From NCBI GenBank assembly GCA_002633005.1, contig NMRA01000949.1, forward strand, positions 2,696-66,695: DNA of 64,000 bases, read 5' to 3'. Below the pieces are notes generated by a model. It made no database searches. It was given only the letters and a program-made list of their open reading frames with translations, and was not told where the DNA came from. The stretch comes from Phoronis australis (lineage: Eukaryota > Phoronida > Phoronidae). Every line of letters starts with the position of its first letter. Positions within the stretch are counted from its first letter, which is position 1. Positions 1 to 13,100 of this stretch are shown piece after piece. A program made the translations under genes and the position numbers.

Positions 1-294
1 TGCGGTCTTGTCAGTCAAATGTTCGTTTCCAAAATGCGACCACTTATACTTGTCTTTAATTGGCGTTACTTGAAACTGATTGTATTTCAATGAATTATTG
101 TTTGTATTTTATAAAAATAAATGCTGTTGATATGACATTTAATAGTCTTTGTGCACATATTTGACATTTTAATGTTTAACAACACGGCAAATGCACGGCT
201 GGTTCCCAGCAGCACGTACGCAAAGGGCGGGAACTTCAGCTTTCAAAGTTGGCCGGTAGGACCGCAACTTCTGACCTTCGGCCTGGTTAAAAAA

Positions 295-579
295 ATGAAA
301 ATTTTGATTTCACGATTTTGGGAACTGAAATAGGGACTGCTCGAAGAAAAAGTTTCATGACGGGAGTATTTGTTCGAGTTGGAAGGACTTAAACACATCG
401 ACAACCTTCTAAGGTGTTCCTCTATGCGCAAAAGCCGCAAAAGGTATTTATAACAACGTGACTTTGATGGTTTAGTCGGTGCGAGGCATAATTCGCCGAA
501 AAGCTTCCGGCGTACAGAGTGCCTATAGCCTCTGCATCGCCTCTGGTTCGGGCCAACAGAGGCGATGGTCATTGCCTAG
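295..579 (+). repeat. Dispersed repeat copy 1 with Helitron-like 3' end
   Basis: This block is shared with 2805-3070 in the same orientation and with about 2144-2400 inverted. It ends with an 11-bp stem (CATCGCCTCTG at 535-545 and CAGAGGCGATG at 557-567) around an 11-nt loop, eight bases, then CTAG at 576-579. A hairpin a short distance before CTRR is the known 3' terminus of Helitrons. The base after CTAG here is G rather than the expected T. Confidence 0.5.
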
Positions 580-715
580 GCATAGATCAGACCAGGCAGT
601 AAACTGAACGTCCTTACGTAATGCTTTCAGATGGGCAATTAACATTGTATTTACCTTATTCATGTTGCTATTCAAAAGATTAACGAATAAAAAGTTGACA
701 TCAGACAACAGTGTG

Positions 716-723
716 TATAAATA
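716..723 (+). promoter_or_regulatory. TATA-like box upstream of metaxin exon 1
   Basis: TATAAATA lies about 315 bp upstream of the metaxin ATG, in the unique segment between the two inverted-repeat boundaries. Position and sequence allow a core promoter, but widely expressed genes often lack TATA and AT-rich DNA gives chance matches. Confidence 0.2.
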
Positions 724-1037
724 TCAGAGCTACAGCAGAAGTTGGTACTGTTAATTCACATCGACATCACAGTGTTTCTGTTGATCGATCACCGAGCCAA
801 GCACATCAACACAATGTGCGACTAAAGTACCAGATTGATGTAAGGTAAGGTCGGATTTGAACACCTTATAAAATGTTTTACCACGTTCTTAGTTGAATAG
901 ATTCCTGACGTAAGTCGCCGTCTAGTTTGTTGATATGATTTATAAAATCAGGCGTTAAAATTTCCTAAATAACCAAAAAGAACATTGAGTTGCTATTGCA
1001 GCGCTCATTGAATTGCAAGGTCAAGGTTGAATCAGTC

Positions 1038-1106
1038 ATGGAGCTTTCTGTTTGGTCTGGCGGTTGGGGTTTGCCTTCCGTGGACGTAGATTGTTTGGCT
1101 GCTTTG
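1038..1106 (+). CDS. MTX1: Metaxin coding exon 1
   Basis: It encodes residues 1-23 (MELSVWSGGWGLPSVDV then DCLAAL), the hallmark N-terminus of metaxins. It ends in phase 0. The donor GTACTA is a weak match to the consensus, but the protein alignment (LAAL joined to AYCKF of exon 2) fixes the junction. The exon lies in the interrupted left arm of a large inverted duplication, 4.7 kb from exon 2. Confidence 0.85.
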
Positions 1107-4100
1107 GTACTATTTTACTGTTATCTTAACACTGCGATCACTCAGGTGGAACAATTTGTAACGGAGGTTCTCGTTAATATATTGTGCTCACTAGTACACA
1201 GTCAGTGAATGAGACGTAACGAAACCAGCGGCGGCGTGGGTGCATGTAGTAAGATGTTAGGCAATGACCATCGCCTCTGTTGGCCCACAGGCACCTTTAA
1301 GTAGCCCTCTACTATATAACATAATAAAGAGAAAGGTACACAACTGACATTCAATATGGACGTCTGCCGGCCACTTCCGGAATAACCCAATCACGTCAAA
1401 TCTGAGAGTAATTTAACTCAAACATTTTATCTGCGACAGCAACACGTTCATTGCTTCCATTTGTTGACATCGAAACCAATAAATATCATAAATACCTCCA
1501 GATCTTTTTAGTTCAATCGTCAACATTCACGACAAAGCGAAAAGCAAGAAGGCCTCTTATCAGTTTCGTCTAATGCGCATGCTCATAAGGCCCCTCGCGA
1601 CATCTTCAGAGCACTTTCATCAACTAAAATCAGCAACACTATTTATATGTTACACTATGAGCACGCGTATTGGGTACAGCAAAAATGTGTCAAACTTTCA
1701 AGGGGCCACAGACAACCCTGCTTTTTCACATGCTCATGCGAGGTAGGACGACATATTCGTAAATTAATGTAAAGAGCCTCTTCGCTGAATGTTGCTGTTT
1801 TTAGTTGATGTAAACGCTCTGAAGATGTCGCGAGGGGCCTTATGAGCATGCGCATTAGACGAAACTGATATGAGGCCTTCTTGCTTTTCGCTTTGTCGTG
1901 AATGTTGACGATTGAACTAGGAAGATCTGGAGGTATTTATGATATTTATTGGTTTCGATGTCAGCAAATGGAAGCAATGAACGTTTTGCTGTCGCAGATA
2001 AAATGTTTGAGTTAAATTACTCTCAGATTTGACGTGCTTGGGTTATTCCAGAAGTGGCCGGCAGACGTCCATATTGAATGTCAGTTGTGTACCTTTCTCT
2101 TTATTATGTTATATTGTAGAGGGCTACTTAAAGGTGCCTGTGGTTGGCCCGAACCAGAGGCGATGCAGCTCCTATAGGCGCTCCATACGCCGGGAGCTTT
2201 TCGGCGAATTATGCCTCGCACCAACTAAACCATCAAAGTCACGTTGTTATAAATACCTTTTGCGCATAGAGGAACACCTTAGGAGGTTGTCGATGTGTTT
2301 AATTCCTTCCAACTCGAACAATTACTCCCGTTATCAAACTTTTTCTTCAAGCAGTCCCTATTTCAGTTCCCAAAATCGTGAACTCAACATTTTCACTCGG
2401 CGCACGCCAAAAGATTCTTTTAACCAGGCCGAAGGTCAGAAGTTGCGGTCCTACCGGAGAACTTTGAAAGCTGAAGTTCCTGCCCTTTGCGCGCGTGCTG
2501 CCGGGAACCAGCCGAGCATTTGCCGTGTTGTTAAACATTAAAATGTCAAATATGTGCACAAAGACTATTAAATGTCATATCAACAGCATTTATTTTTATC
2601 AAATACAAACAAAAATTCATTGAAATACAATCAGTTTCAAGTAACGCCAATTAAAGACAAGTATAAGTGGTGGTTTTTTGGAAATGAACATTTGACTGAC
2701 AAAACCGCAATGGCTCACCTTTGGCCTATTTAAAGATTGAGGTCATGAAGTCACATCCCCTAGCGAGCGCGGTAAAAATTGGAGCGTACGCAGTATAAAT
2801 ATGGTGAGTTCATGATTTTGGGAACTGAACGAGTGACTGCTCTAACAAAAAGTTTGATAACGGAAGTATTTGTTCAAGTTGGAAGGAATTAAACACACCG
2901 CCAACCTCCTAAGGTGTCCCTCTATATGCAAAAAGTATTTATAACAACGTGACTTTCATGCTTTAGCCAGTGCGAGACATAATTTGCCAAAAAGCTTCCG
3001 GTGTATGGAGCGCCTATAGGAGCTGCATCGCCTCTGGTTCGGGCCAACAGAGGCGATGGTCATCGCCTAGTAAGATGTAACCCACCAGCTAGCTGTATGA
3101 AGACTGTCGTCAAAATACAGCTAGGTACCACTGTGTGTATTTTTTCCGTAAACCCCGAAATTGCACACAGCCAGGGTAGCTCTGCTCGTCACCTTGCCGT
3201 GAAACTTGTATCAACAAGTAAAGCTAACTATTATTATAATCTCTTGGTCTATTTACACCGACCTCTAGTCTATATACACTGTCACAATGTTTTGGTCGGT
3301 CTCTTCTCTGGCCATCGTCAGGTGTTCCCGCGTTCTTAGAAGAACGAGCACGGATACATGGTACACTCATGGTGTGATTTTTTGTGCGAGGCAGGATTTG
3401 AACCCACGACTGCTGAAACTACAAATAATTCGAGTCCAGCACCTTAACCAATTACTTAAGAGGGAATTTTATTATACTTAAACCTTCCTAAGTAGACTGA
3501 GCCAGGTGTCACTTGGTTGTTTGCTTGGCTGACTGAAGACATTGCCTTGTACTTTCATTTACATGGCTTCCTTGATCTTTCTCTTGGTCCAACCTGTTTC
3601 ACTGTCAAGTATTCGGATTTTATTCCACTAGATATTGTGTTGTTTCGACCACATGTGTTCTGCTACTCCTGATGAGGTATTACCTTCTCTACAACACCTC
3701 TTATGCTAAGCAATTCTTGTCTCTGTGTATATAGACTAGAGGTCGTTGTAAATAGACCAAGAGATTTTAATAGTAGTTGTAATAGGCCACCACCTCAGAG
3801 CAGTTTTAGGAAGTCAAGTAAAGCTAAAGATCGGACGGGGTGCATGCAAAATCTGGCAATCAACCGACACTCACCTTGCCCGTTACAGCCATTTAAGTGA
3901 AAAACAATGAAATAAACGTCATTTTCTTGGGTAACTCTACACCTTTTCTAACACTGAAAAGTATGTTTTGAAAACAGTTCACTCGTGTCACGCGGGCGTG
4001 CCATTTCCTAAAATTTTGTGACATCTGTCGGGAGATGATGATAGCTTGGCAGCAGCAACATTTGTTCTGAAATTTGTTTTTTCGGAATCGAAATTCTAAA

Positions 4101-7100
4101 AATTTATAATGAAGCGAAACCAGTTCCAATAATTTGTTGTGACGTGTACGCAACCTCGTGAAAGAACAACAGTTGATTGAAGAATCGGCGAAAAAAGAAA
4201 CTGGCCAATAGGTGGCACAATATTTCATGGCTCCGAAAGTCGACGCAGAAGATCATTCCACAACTTTAGCAGCAGAATAATATGGTAGAACGCCATTTTT
4301 CCAACACAGTTAAATAATCTAGTTTACTCAAGGAAGACTGTAACTTTTAATGACACTTATTTCGTGTCAGCTATTATCTTACCACTTTTTTACCCACATT
4401 GGTGCAAAGCTGTATATTTAGTATACTGCTTTGTACCAAGGCTTGGGTGCATGCAAAATCTGGGAGTCAATCGGCAGACACCTTACCCGTTGCAGCCGTT
4501 TAAGTGAAAATCAATCTATTAAATGTCATTTTCTTGCATAATTTTATTCGTTTTATAACAAAGAAAAGTTTTTCATTGTTTTAATGACAGTACGGGACAC
4601 TCGTGACATGCACACGAGCAATTTCCTGAAGTTTTGCGACATTTCTCAGTAGATGATGACAGCTTCGCAGCAGCAAAATTTGTTTTGAAATGTGGTGTAC
4701 TAGTATTAAAATACTAAAAACTTGTTGGGAAATGAAACCAGTTCCAATAATTTGTTGTGACATATACGCCACCTCGTGGAATAACAAGTTTGAATGAAGA
4801 ATCAGTGAAAAAATGAAACTGAACAATAGCTAGCTAGTGATGCAATATTCCGTGGTGCCGAAAGCTGACATAAAAAGGTTGCTGCACAACCTTAGCAGGC
4901 TGTTCCTGACCTTCACAAATTGCCCTAAGATGTGTTGACTTTACCCAGTGATCGAGGGAAACGTATAATGGTGAGCCTATACCACAACGTAGTCATGTCG
5001 TACTTGGGAACATAAACTGGTCTCTAATCACTGCAGTCTCTATCATTCAAAAGTAGCCAACACGTTGAAAGGTTAAAGTATTTTACCCTCTTATAACATG
5101 CCTGTATTTTAGAACCAGTTTGATGCCTGTTATTCAGTGGAGAAAACTGGTTCTCAAAATTCGGGCACATTATATCAGACCATTACCCTGTTCAGGTAGC
5201 TATAAATAATATTCTTTAACTGTTATAGGTTTCCATTTCCATTACCAACATCGAAACCATCAGCGACCTAAGACAACATTACAGACTTTATTGGGTTTGA
5301 CAACCCTAAAAATATGAATTTGAACGTGGCGCATGTACACCTTGCCTATGACTTGATTTGGTAATTGAATCAGAATCCTGTCACAACAGCGAATACTGCA
5401 AGTTAAATTAATTTTCGTCATTTTAACATATCTCTGAAAATTGATTTGGCAATTACAACAATTATTTTTGTCCCAAATATTATGATTTTTACCTTACAGA
5501 CAACACATCCATCGGCACAGTCCACTGTGACTTGCAGTCAAAGTGTATGGCGTTAGGCACTTACAGATGTTGGATTTGGATAACCAGTTTGATCTTGGTC
5601 ATTCAGTGGAGGAAACTTGTTCTCAAAATCCAGAACCGCTGACGTGCAAATGACCAACTCAACTGTCCATGATCCATCGTTTTGGTACATGAGCATAATT
5701 ACATAAATGGGAGTTAATTTAATATATGACTCTAATCCAGATCGCCCATTGTTTGCCAGCTGCCAGTTTGAAGTTTAAAAAGGCACTGCAACAGACCTAA
5801 GTTGCTGTTATTTTCTACAGGCATACTGCAAGTTCTCGAAAGCTCCTGTAAATGTACTTCGAACTAACAATCCATGGAAGTCTCCAAATGGTAAGTTAAG
5901 TCATTGTAAATTGTTATGGAATTAGTCATTTTTATGCACCCACAAATGATGTGGTCACATTTCGCCATCATCTCTGTCTGGCAGTACCTGTTTAACCACT
6001 CACAGAATCTTTTTTTAGGTAAACACATTAAAATCAATCAACAAATACATAAATGAACAATAATATATGAAATTATGAAATCTAACCAAGTGCATCAAAC
6101 AATTTGAAATTAAAACACTATCAAACCCTTTGAAAACTAATTACTATGCAAAAAACAAGACCACCTTGCCTGGAATCTCTCTGGCGCCAATTTGTAGCAA
6201 TAAATAATTTTTCCAGGTTGTAGTAATCACAAACCTCCAGTAACAATTACTGAAATTAGGGCTTAGCGTTTTGCAATATGTGTCTATAGAAGTGAAATTT
6301 TGCTAAATGATTAAATTTGCAACTTTCAATCTACAGGCTGGATCTCTAAACAAGGCAGTAGACACTTTTAACTGCACAGGGACATTGCATTCATTTATCG
6401 TACATGCTTCTAAACAACTCCAAAACAAGTGAACATTCCCAATACAAAATAATGTAGAATTGTTTCTTCGTGTTGCTCACAGACCCGTCGTAGGATCTTA
6501 GTGTGATTTCCAAACATCTACTGGAAATTTGCCCTGATGAGCACTGAGCAGAGTCTTTGCAACCTTCTGCTAGATGGACATATAACTTACCTGGTAGAAA
6601 ACACCAGGTCATGCAGGCTCAATAGCCTTTCTTATTTCCTAAGAAAAGTAGGTAGATTAGAAGACTTTGCTCATGAGGAATCCCATGCTGAGGGGTCCCT
6701 TTGTGTCCTAGTCAGGTGATTAGTGCAATGTGCCCATCTGTGTGGTCAAAGCATGCCTAGTGCACTGTAGAGGGCACCAGGCCACCTGTCTTTTTTCGTG
6801 TCTGCTGTATTATTTTGTTTTTTTTATTTCACGTCTTTGTTATATTAATATTCTGTTTATGCCCCTGCATAATTATTTTTTCACTAAATTATCAGTGTTT
6901 TATAATGTTTTGTCTTTTATTTGTTATTTTCAAGGAAGCACCACTGTCTCACTCTCTGGTGTTATCCTGGTTGTGCAAGTTTTATTTTTCTCGTGTTCAC
7001 ATATTTCCATATCATCAGTCTTGTATATTTGTAACCAGTTTTTATCTTTTCTTCAGTCTTATATGTTTGTTGTCAGGTCTCTTTTTTACTGTCAGTTGTT

Positions 7101-10100
7101 CAGGTGTATTCTAAAACAAATCATCAATTCAGACGCATTACTTTTTACAGGTCTTGAGGAAATTGTATCGCTCGTAAACCTGGTGAATCTTTTTTAATAG
7201 TGAACTTCTCCAATTATATTCGTGGGCTTTTTTGTTGAAAGATATTCTGCTTTGTTTGCAGGCAAACTTCCTTGTCTTCGTGAAATTGAAGAGAGATTTG
7301 ATTCACTGACTCAGATCTTTGAAGTTCTAAGAAAAAATGTAAGTTTTAAAGTTGCATATTCTACATTAGGAGCTTAGTAAACACTTGGCATCCTTCACAA
7401 AATGCTAATTTTCAATTTACTGTTAGTTGTTACCCTTTGGTTTTTTGTTTCTAATATGTGTGAATTAACTAATAATTCAGCAATAGTTGCCTTGGTCATG
7501 GAATGTGAAATGTCTCTCAGTTATAGAGTATAATGTAGTACAGCTAGTGAGTAAAACTAGTCAATCGCTTAAAGATACTCTTTGTGCTTTATTTTATTTT
7601 TAATAAACAATTTATGTACAAAGAATTCCAACTTGACCCAGTTTAGTCAAAATTTATCGCCGAATGACATGGAGGTTTTTTCACTTTTACTTTATCACTG
7701 CTATGCCCACCTTTCGACGACTGCCATACGTGCATATCGGTGAGCTGGATACTTAGTCATTCGGGCCTCAGTTAACCCTCAATTTCATGGGAGATAACTA
7801 TCGGTTAACAACATTTAGCAGATGATTGGGTGACAGTTTCACTGAATTCCAAAAGAAGTGAATTATGTTTTTGATTATTTTTTTTTGAAGATATTTTGGT
7901 TGTGAATGATTTTCTGTCAAATTGTGATTGATAAAATAGCCTCTAAACTAGCTATCATCGAGATTTAATTGACTCAAATTCAAAACGATTTTGATTCAGA
8001 CTGCAACATTGAAATGTCAGATTAGGTGTGACCCAAGGGTTTGTATCGGGGCCGTTGGGATATGATTTTCAGCTAACACTCTTCGTTGACAGATGATAGT
8101 TTTTCACCTGAAATGTTGAATGCTCTACCTGACGGATACCTGCCTCACCGTATGATGTCATGATTTTACATTAATATAAAACAACGTGTTTGCAGGCCTT
8201 TATGCAGCGTACGTCCTGGGCGTCCAAATGGACGCCCTAGCACTAATCTTGACGCCCTGGCAAGGAAGCCCAATGTATCATTTGGACACCCACTGTCAAT
8301 AAGAACCTTTCAAGTTTGGACTCACATATTGTATTGAATACTAGGAAGCCTCTGAAGGCTCACAGTGGGGGCTGTTTTTCAAAGCAGGAAGAAATATACA
8401 ATGTATATACAAAGTAATACAATGTTGCTATGCTCACACTTGGTTGGTAGCATTGTAAAAGTCTTGGTCTACAGTTTTTTTTTTAGTAAAGATGCTCACT
8501 ACAGAAGGCTGTTTTGTAAACTTAAATGTAAAAACCTTGGTCTATGCATTTTTTTGTAAAAAAATGTGTGTGTCTGGGGGGAATGCTGGGGGTGGGGGGT
8601 TACGCATCAGAATCATGGACGTCCTGGAATATTGGGAACCCCATTTTGGACACCCTATTTTCGAAATCCTGGATAAAGGCTTGCGTGTTTATATTTAACT
8701 CTGAAAGTTTCACAACATTCCAAATTTAACAAGTAATGATTTTAGAGTGCGTATTCATTGCACCCTATTTTATACGTTCCACTTTCAAAATTTGTTTGGC
8801 ACAGGACTGGAGAATGAAGTTTTAAAAAACTTGTTGGTGAAATAGTTACACAGAATGACACCAAATTTCAAATTTTCTCTGAAAACTCTAGAGTCAAACA
8901 CATAATAAGACCGGAGTTTACTAAATTTTTATGTCTTCGATTTTTTGTATTCTTGAAACTTAGTTTGTGTCATTAATTAATGAAAATAAAAGAACGAGCT
9001 CTCTTAACGCATGATGACATCAGTGTTGATTGGTTACAGAATTATGGTGTCGACTCCTGGCTCAGTACTCGGCAGAGTAGTGATGTGTTCGCATTCTCGG
9101 CCATGTTGGAGGAACAGCTTAAACCTGCATTGGTAAGGAGGTGCAAGTGCTGAAGTACAAAATCACATAGTGCCCTCTGTTGGCAAATTTGTTTTTTGCC
9201 TATACCTCAGTATTTACCAAGTTCCTTGATTGCTCTTTGTGAAGTTTGGCGAATGTGTTCCAGTTGAGGAGAGTACAGCATTGACATTGATTTTTGAATG
9301 AGTCTGACCGCTGTGATATTCCCTAGTTCTCAATTTAGATTTTCTTTGTGTATGGCTCTACATCCAACAAGCTCCTTCGTTGATGGATTTTCATATATTT
9401 GGCTGATTGGTTTCTCTCAAAGACACAACAACAGTTGCCTTGTTTCACATGGATTTCACATTTGCTGTGTCTACTAGTGGCCATTTTATTTTATATATTA
9501 CATAGAATTGATACTAAACATCCCTGGAAGCATACAGGTACAATCAGCACATTTCAATATATTGTGATTCTTGGTGTTTCTTTGTTTGACAGCTGCACAC
9601 TCTGTGGGTGGATGAAAAAACTACCAGCGAGTTGTCTCGACCATGGATGGCACGTCATTTGCCATGGTGGCTCAAATTCTATTGGCCAGGTCGAGTTCAG
9701 AGAGAGGCTAGCAGGCGAATACAAGCGAAAACATCTGACAGTCATTTGAATTTAACAACCAAAGAACTGGAAAAAGAAGTAGGTTGTCTCAGTTTAGCTG
9801 TAATATAGATGAAATAGAATAACTTATCAATGAAAGTCATATTGAGCGCTGTTTTGGGTGCTATTACTATTGCCATGGGACATCCCGTTTTACAAAATTT
9901 CGCATGTCAGATGTTTTGTTTGAATGAAAAATCGAGTCATTAAAGAAGGCAAGTAAGTGTACAGTTGTTGTTTTCTGTGTTTTTTCTGTCATTTGTTGGA
10001 ATGCTGCTGAAAAGGTGGAATATGGGACGTAATAAATTCATTCTCTTATATATTACTTAAAGTTGGTCATTTTTGACTCAATAACATTCTAGCGCTCAAT

Positions 10101-13100
10101 ATAACTCTAAGCACGTAGTACTTATTTACTTAATAAAGCTGAAAATAAGCTCCTACCATGTGCAAAAGAATGGCTATCCCCCAGAATTAGTCAATATGGT
10201 AGTGAAAGCAAGACTCCAACGTAACCCTGATGATATTCATTCTGCAGACAAAACTAACCACAAGTATTTTAAAGTACCCTATGTTGGGTTTTACGCCAAG
10301 AAAACTCAACAAATTGGTGAATATTACTGTGTTAACTTAAGAGTTGTATTAACATTCAAGTCTCTAAAACTGTCAAATTTATTTAACTCTAAGGACAAAA
10401 TTCCTGTGGGTCTACGGTCCAGGATAGTGTACAAATTTATCTGTGCTGGATGTGGCTCCAGTTATATAGGCGAAACTGTTCGCCATTTGAAAACCAGGTC
10501 CAAGGAACATCTAAATTCTGACAAAGGTTCACATGTAAATATTCATCTACAAAGCTCCAATCATTGTTATCAGCAATGCTCTTTCAATGACTTTGCAATA
10601 ATAGGCCAGACAAAAACAACAAAGGAGCTTAAAATTGAGGAGGCTCTACGCATCAGTTGGTGCAAGCCCAATCTCAATAGGCAATTGGCTCACCACAGTT
10701 TGTCATTGTTGGTCTAGTTTATTGTCACTCCCTGTAACTGACTTTATGTGCTTCATTACTTGTTGCTGGGCCTAGCTAGGGGGCCACTATATTCTCTCTT
10801 CTGATGATGGTGTTTGAATAAATGACGCCGAAGCATGTCAAGCCGATTTAAAACCGTGGTTGTTTTTATCAATATATGCTGCTACTTTCTATCATGGAGA
10901 TATGAGGCTTAAAAACAATCTTCAGCGAATTTAATTTAGTACTCACAATCTAATTACTGTTACAGTACATTACCACATATTGATCCAAGTCAGCTTCAGG
11001 TGTGTGTTTTCTTGTGAGCCAGTATGGTCGAGAACCGTGATTACCCGATAAAGATCCGTAGCCATGGAAACTAAATGCCTAGTGGAATTTTGTGATCTTT
11101 TGACTAGGGCTTCTTAAGGTTTTTAGGTGCTCTACATCACGCTGACAGTGCCCGTCTTCATTTGATACCCCAGGTGGCCTTAGCATATATTGGTGAAAAA
11201 AGTTGTCAGTTCAGAAATTCTATAAGTTCAATAAGACGTGAGTTACCAGTTGAAGGATTATGTGCCATCATGAAGTTCTCACAATAAATGTTAGAGTCAA
11301 AACTGTCAAATTTCAAAAAAAAACATTCATGGTTGGTGTACAGTGTAGTTCTGATAAAATTTTCGCAAATCAGAACATAAATAATGACCAAAATTGTCAT
11401 TTTTTTCAGTTTTCCAAAGCCAACTCTATTGCCAAAAATTTTCAAAATTTCATTGACATTATGTTTGTTGGTGGCTGCCATACTAATTTATTTATTATAT
11501 AAAATTTCAGATAACGAACTAAAATTTTCTTCTTGTTAAATTTTGATAAAATAAAATTTTATTGGTCCGCCAGATTGTGTTCTTGTTTGAAGAAATTGCA
11601 CCGTAGTTCAAAGTGAGCATCGGAATATGACTGTCACATATTGGAAAGACACTTGTGCAGACTGTTACTGTTGTGAATTTTCTATTAAGTATCGATTTAT
11701 TAAGGAAAATTCCATGCTTTATTGATTAGAAGAAAGTGAACCAGTTTGATTAGCTTAAATAGTTGTATGTCGGCGTCATAACCTGAAGACAGTGATATTC
11801 CATGCTCTGCACTAAGATCATAGTTAGTATAAACCGGAGATTACCAATTTTAGATAATCCTCTTATTAAAGATTAATTTTTTACTCTGACCAAAATTTAA
11901 GGTTTTACTAACAAGAGGATTTAGTAATCTCCGGTATATGCTGAATATTAAGTTTCAATCTTTGCTATTGTAGCCTATTTAAGTTGCTGGACCTGAATAA
12001 GATGGTTCAAATCAGGATGAACTTTTTACACTGTTGTACGTTCTCACCAGTCATGAATCTCTCCACTGCATGTCCTTGCCTTTTAATCTCTAACAATTGC
12101 GGAATCATTTAATCGGTGTCCCAAGAAAAAACAATAATCATAACTGCGAAAACTCTCGAGTTGATTGTTTTAATTAAAGCTGCATTTCTTACTGTAAAAA
12201 ATAATAAACTTGATGATTTTCCGATGCTGTTTTTGACCTGTTCTGTTCTTGGTAAAAGAAAATAAGTCCCCTCATGGTATTAAGGAAAAATTTACGACCA
12301 CTTTTTTATTTCAAAATAAATTACCTATTTTGGATTTTCATTTTAGCCAGCTAAAGGGGACAAAATATAGCTCTTTATGTTGCAGCACAAAAAGTGAGTC
12401 GTGAAACAATACAACTGCTTTGTCCCGCATCCCACTACAGCATCAGAATGTTCCACTTTTGGAGACTCGCAGCTATGTTACAGACACCACTTTGTTAGTG
12501 GGTGACTGCATATTTTCGTATATTCCCATGTTTTTCCACGCTATATTTCCGCATAACATTTTTCAGGCACAGCTGACAAAAGCCAACGACAGTGATTGCT
12601 TTTTGTGGCAGACATTCCCCCTCATGGCCTGGATTCAGATGTCCCACTTTTTCATTTTAAAATGTTGGTAACCCTGGCAGCAGGGTAATTCTTCCCTGCA
12701 CACTTGACAAAATTGTAATTTGTAAGGCCAATTACTTTTCTGCAAATAACAGAAAATGTTGCTTTTTGACATCTAAACAGTAAAAGCCAAACTATTAATA
12801 GGATAGAATTCTCTTAATTTCTGTTTTTGTTTATAAGTTTGAAAAAGTAAACTTTCACTTGTCCACCGTATTGTGTGGCAAATAGTTGAAAACTCACCGC
12901 ACTATATTTAGTGTTTAACTCATGCATACACGTTAAAAACAATGGGACAAAAGGACCTAGAATTGCCTTTTGTGATGGTTGAACACAAACAGAATTCGCC
13001 GCCTTGACGGCTGAGTGCGCCCAGAGTTTACCATCGGTGCAGCTGGAATGGCTTGTCATGACGGAATCAGTATTTTGTGCAATTCTTTTTGGTGTATTGT

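Larger units (their letters stand above)
1..2709. repeat. Large disrupted inverted duplication (fold-back structure) around metaxin exon 1
   Basis: The right arm, about 1788-2709, is contiguous and pairs with two left-arm blocks, about 1-556 and 1284-1638. Position 1 pairs with 2709, so the left arm may extend beyond the window edge. The loop is about 1639-1787. The left arm contains about 727 bp absent from the right arm, and this extra block carries metaxin exon 1. Both breakpoints lie in the inverted sequence GGGCCAAC/GTTGGCCC. A fold-back transposon is the alternative to a local inverted duplication. Confidence 0.85.

Noticed and set aside
2029-2541. 170-codon frame in the inverted duplication
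   Set aside because: The same repeat translates differently in each copy, with stops; it follows repeat boundaries, not a conserved protein.
3390-3466. Functional tRNA-Ser/Leu gene on the minus strand
   Set aside because: A- and B-box-like parts exist, but the acceptor stem does not pair convincingly and the sequence continues into a SINE body.
6730-7197. 155-codon hydrophobic open frame
   Set aside because: T-rich sequence inside metaxin intron 2; composition alone gives Phe/Leu/Ile/Val-rich translation and no family resemblance is seen.
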